Origin: Amaurobius ferox
Lineage: Eukaryota; Arthropoda; Arachnida; Araneae; Amaurobiidae
Length of the DNA stretch: 64,000 nt
Direction of reading: 5' to 3'
NCBI GenBank assembly: GCA_951213105.1
Contig: OX578137.1
Location: 61,020,736 to 61,084,735 of the forward strand
Positions 51,701-57,700 of the stretch are shown piece after piece. The notes under the pieces are model-generated. The model ran no database searches and had not been told where the DNA came from. It saw only the letters and a program-made list of their open reading frames with translations. Each line of letters begins with the position of its first letter. The stretch's first letter is position 1. The translations under genes were made by a program, and so were the position numbers.

Positions 51701-54700
51701 TTCGAAATGTTTAAGAAAAACCGCAAAAATTGGTAATTATTATAAAGAGTGTTGAAACTCGCCATTTTTAGAATACAGCGCTAAATTTCAAGATTTTTAG
51801 TTAAAAGAGCTAAAATGCGCGATTTTTCAGAAAGAGTGCAAAAATGCACAGTTTTTTAAAGACGGAGTTAAAATTCTATTAATTTGTAAAACAGCATTGA
51901 AATTTACGTTTGCAGGAGAGCACTAAAATTCCCAATTTAGGAGAAAGAGCTCTAAAATTCTCTATTTTTTAGAAAACACGCTGATTCAAAATCTTTTTTT
52001 TATACTCAAGTTGGCAATTACATGAAGTGCTCAAATTTGCGATGAAAAACCATTAAAATTCACGTTTTGAAAAAGAGCGTTGAAATTCGCGATTTTTAAG
52101 CGATAGAGTTTAAACATCGTGCTTTTTAAATGGAAGAGCTCAAGATTCGAGGTTTTTGAAAATGAGCTCTAAAATGTCCCTATTTATAAAATTAACTCTA
52201 AGTTGGTGATTTTTATAAAACAGTACTAAAATTGGCGATTTTTGGAAAAGGCTAAAATTCGCATTTTTGATTTAGTATTCTAAAATTTACGATATTTTTA
52301 TAATGATCGCGAAGCATTGTTGATTTTGAAAAAGAGTATCACATTTTGAGAAATTTAAGACAAGCGCTAAAATCAACGTTTTTTGAAAAAGCGCCAAAAA
52401 TCGCAATTTTTAAGGAAGAGTGATAAAATTAGCAATTTCCTTAAAAAAAAGCTCTTTATTTGAAATTAAAAATAAAATCGCGTCTTTCAACGCTCTTAAA
52501 TTTTTCGTATATTTTTGCCAGATTTCTCAAAAATCGGGAAATATAGAACTATTTTAAAAATGCTTTTCTCGCCCTTCCTCGAGAATGGTAAATTTTATCG
52601 AATTTTCTAAGGAAATGAGAATTTCAACGCTCTTTAAAAATCGCCCACTTTAGCCCTTTTTTAAAAACAATTATGAATATTAGCACTATTTGTTAATAAT
52701 CGTTCATTTTAAATCGTTTCCTTTTAATTTTTAATTGCTTCTTTTTAATATTTAATCGCTTCTTTTCCTCCAATTCGCGAATTCTTCGCTTTTTCTTAAT
52801 CGAAAGTTTTATTTAAAAATCACAAATTTTAGATATATTTCACCAAAATCGCTTTTTATATAAAAAAATGTGTATGTGTTGTTGCTAATTCTTTATTATC
52901 TAGCTATAGCTACACCAAGTCCATGAGTCCATACATTCTTAGGAAGTCGATCTCCAGAACAGAAATTCGAAAAAGATCTGAATATATGAGATAAGACTAT
53001 ATAATCGCAGAACCCGCTTCTAGGGCGTGTTTAACAAATTCGTATTTATTCAAATTCGCGTGTTTCAAATTCGTATTCTCCAGTTGCCGAAAATGAATTC
53101 ATGGAAGCGTATTCAATAATTGACAATCTTCATTAAGGAACATTTAACAAAAAGGAAGAAAATAGCCCGTTTTGTAAATTAAATTGTCAACTACAAACTG
53201 AAAGGAGATGTAACAATTTCATAAATTAAAACAGTTCTGAAATATTTCCAAAACATATATATTCCTACTAAAAAATTTCATTTAGAAAAATCTGTAAAAT
53301 TTTGCACATTAAGAATTTGTTTTACGCTCCGTGTAACCTAATTCTCATTTATTACACAACCAGCAAATTGCGCTGATCGTACACTTTTATATACGATCTA
53401 AAAATTGGGATTCTCGCTTAATATGCCGATTTAAAAATTATATAAAATAAATATTACATTTTATTTCTGAAAGTTATTTATAGATTCACAGTTTAATTCC
53501 TTATATTTTCCGTAACGATATAAACACGCATTTAATACGTGATTTTTTATTTAAAAGTGAAAAAATAATGTGAAAGAAATAAGACTCTATCTTACGTCGC
53601 TTTCGAAATATTTCAAAATTTCAATCAAAAATGGTATAATCAATAAAGAAGCCGTTGTCCAGGTATTAGAAAGTGTATTGTCAGAAAAAATCATCTCTAG
53701 AAAAATTTAAGCGAATTAAATAAAATTTGATACATTTTTCCAATCAATAGTAGCTCTTTATTATCGCAGAACTAAAACCGGGGAAACACTTTCAATTTTT
53801 CAGACATTTTATTTTTCGAAAATCACAAAAAATAAAAAAAAAATATGTTATAATTTACTGCGAAAATATATGTTTTGCCCTGATGTTTTCATTTATGAGC
53901 GAATAGCATAATTTTTAGGATATTAACCAAAGTCGTCCTTAAAATATTGCAAATTTTTTATTTGGAAGTTCGAAATTCATATATTAAATATTTTTGCTGT
54001 TATCAAATTACTAAATACGTTGTAAGCACTTTTAATCTATAATACACGGATACTATTATTTAGCTGTTATCATGAGCCCGTTCTAAAGATATTAGAAATT
54101 ATATAAGGTACACTATTACTTTCCTTATATACATAATGTATAAGGAAAGTATTATGACGGGGTCGAAAATTCGAATTCGAGTTTTCGACGGGAGAGCACG
54201 TTTCAAACATACCTGATCACGAATCAAACATTTTTGAAGTAATGTCTGTATGTGTGTGTGAAAGTATGTGTGTGTGTGTGTGTGTCAGTGAGTCTGTGGA
54301 GACGATAACTGACGAACGAGTGGACCGATTCGAACCAAATTTGGTACAAAAATCACAATCCGTAAACACTGGAAGCCTATTGTTTTTATACGCAATCGAA
54401 TGTTCAGAATCCCCCTAAATTTTCGAATGAAACTTTGAAAAAATCGTTAAAAAATCAAAACCACTAATAAAGTTACGCAAATAGACATTTCTTATGTAAT
54501 TATTCATTAGAAAACGATTGACATAAATTTTAGAATGCTAACGCGAACCGTTCTCGAGATATTGTACATTTTTCAAAAGAAATATCAAAAAGTCATATAA
54601 AATAAAAAAAAATATTTCCTATTGATAAACATGTTCGCTTTTCATATGTAATACCATGCGATAAACTGGGTGACATCATTCTCGTGGATCTAGTTCGTTC

Positions 54701-57700
54701 CATTCATGAAAAAAGATACTCTGAGTAATACTTTTGTATTTGAACGCCAATAGTCATTTATCTGCTGTAAGAATAACTTATTTCTTAGTGCATAACGCTT
54801 GGCGAGATTTTGGTGACGAATTTGGCGGAATGTTGCCAACTTGGCGACTTTTTGAAATGTTGCCAAATTAACGAAAATCTCGCCAAATGGATAAAAATTA
54901 CGCTAAATCAATGAAAATGACGACTAATTGTCGAAAATTCAATGTTTTGGAAAGAATATTAGTATCTACTATAAGAAAAACCTATTTTTTTTACAGTAAA
55001 AGTAGTAAATTCATTACATTATATAAGGAAAGTCATGTGTTGCCCACATCAGATTTTTTTTGATTTGATTTACACATTTGGGGCACTCTGGAATACAAAT
55101 AAACAATTTTTAGCATAACGTCTACGAATATGTGTGTACTTTGTGTATATGTTCGTATGCGTGTGATTGTCTCTCTCTCTGTCCACTCCACTGTGTATCC
55201 ATTTTAGCTCAAACATTGACAAAATTTCACAAAATTTAAGTAGATAAATCGCTTATGTCTCATCTTGAGACTAGTTGGTTTGGCACGATTCAGAAAAAGA
55301 CACCACCCCTTTTTCTGTGAAAAGGCCCAAAAGTTCATTTAAATGGTAAATGGGAGACAAAATATATACATTGTTAATTAAATGCTTATGTTATTCCTTA
55401 TTTTTAATGACTAAAAAGAACAAAAAAGAAAAGAAAAAACCATCCTGTGTAATCCCCAACTTCAACCCTTAATGTGTATCTAATACTCTTTAAGTCTCCG
55501 GAGTAAAATCGCTAAAAGGCAATGGGAATAATTTTTGTTCCCAGGCGCACGTCATGAAATTACAATCTTTACTTCACAAAATTGTCTAAAATAGTTTTCT
55601 TGTATTTTAAAATGAGTAAAATAATAAAAAACTTTGTTGAAAATACACAACATGATAAAAGAAAATAGTGTGTGCTGACCGTCGAAGTAAAACTTATGTG
55701 AGGAAGAGAGTTGTTACTACTATGAATCATCCTTCCGGTCGTTCCCGGTCCACATTCAATTTTGGCATTTGGATTAATTAGCACTGACTAGCAGTACGGA
55801 TACAATTGTACTAATTGTTCAGTGTCCCATAAACATAAAATTTTAATGTCAAAAATAATTTTCTTATATTAAAAGCGATTTTTGGTTTAAACGATTACAT
55901 CAAAAATGTTGATATTTTTTATAGTTAGGCATCATTTTCATTATTTTAGCGTCGTTTTATTAATTTAAAAACCTTTTCGTTAACTTAGCGATATTTTGAT
56001 CGGCCGTAAACTGCTCTAATAGTAATCGAAAAGGGATACGAATATTTAGATTCCTCAACGAACAAGAAAAAACTGGATAAATTGTAGAAGAGAAAAATGC
56101 AAGAATATAGTTTTTTCGCTGCAATCGGTGATAAATACGCCAAAACAGGTGCGTTCCACTGAGGTCAGCAAGGAGAGTGGCGATGGTTCTATGTAAATGG
56201 AAGTATGTTTGGTGCTGGTTCTCACTCTTTGCCGCCATGGTGTTTCTTTCTATAATAAAACATGGTGACCCAGGTACTGAACATTTTCGGTGGAAAATGT
56301 GACGATCTGATCTAACGGACTACCGAAACTTCGTAACGATCCAGTTACAAGTGACGCCCATCGAATTTTCACTTAAAAAAAGCAAAAATTATCGAACCAT
56401 TAAAAAATTGTCCGAGAACCATGAAATCTGGCCTGTAGATGCCTTCCTGCCAATCATGTGCATGATTAAAATTTTAGTTTTAATAAACAGCAAACAGCGC
56501 GGTTCCGCAGCAAAGTTTGACAAGACAGCATTGTTAAGTTTATATAATGAACGTTGCTAACTCTCTGGAACAAATGTGACTATTGTTGTAGTTCCGCCGC
56601 CTTCAGTTATCGGTATAGATGGCTAGACAACTTACTGTACAAGCAACTGCACCAGTTCGATATTGTAGACTTCAGAGGAAGCAAATAATCAAGTAGTAGT
56701 GTCGCCAGTTACCTTAGAAGCAAAGATTCGATATTAAGATAATGCTGGAAGCAGTGCTTCCAGGAGAACAGATATAAGCGCGGAAACGGATATAGATGCC
56801 CGAGGCAAAAAAAAATGAACATGTTAATTAGGTAAATCACAAAAATAACAACCACTAGTCCTCCGACAATCCAAAGACACCAGACCGCATCATACAGTAT
56901 TAAGATAACGACAGTAGAAACAGGCCTGAATTATTAGCTTCGCTTAAAGTGTTTACCATTGACTGCCTACCATAGGCAGCACCATATGCAATGGTTTCGA
57001 ACCCCGTGTGCATTTTGTTATGTAGTATTGAGTATTTATGCTGTCTGCGAGCAGCTGACCACTATATCTGTAAATGATGGTGTTTTAATCAGTGCTCTAA
57101 GCCGACTTCAATTGTTGTGCAACACACAAACTTTACATTTGGTGTGACAGACAGGAAAGTAATCTCATATAACAACCAGTCTCCGTTAGTATTGCTAACT
57201 GGTATTCTACAGCATGTGTGTACATTGAAAATATTATGAATCCAAATGTAGTATATATTCTGTCACGCCTTTTGGGATCTATTTAAAAGGATTATAATAC
57301 CAGGCGTTACTCGGCGAAATTCTCCCAGCAATACATCACTGGGATCATACATTCTCATGCCCATCCAGGTCCTCAGACATATCGTCATTCAAGTATGTCT
57401 AAAATATGCTGATAAGACAGTTGCAGCCAATGTGAGAGAACTAGCCATAAAATTTCAAAACATCTGAAAACATCCGCCACCTTACAATATTTGAATGTTT
57501 TTTGACCCCATGCCGCGCAGTATATAAGCTTGTAGAGGGCGATTTCCAGAGGCTGATTTTACTTCGTATTAGGCCTATATGAGAGAAATTGTGCCACTGA
57601 TCTGTTTAAATACCCTTTAAGGATTAAAATGTAGTAATTTTTATATTTATATACTCATTACCGGTTCAAAGTTTCAGAGCGATATACCACTTGATTTTTG

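Noticed and set aside
51655..52860. CRISPR-like periodic repeats
   Set aside because: The units are too degenerate, the genome is eukaryotic, and there are no constant repeats with variable spacers.
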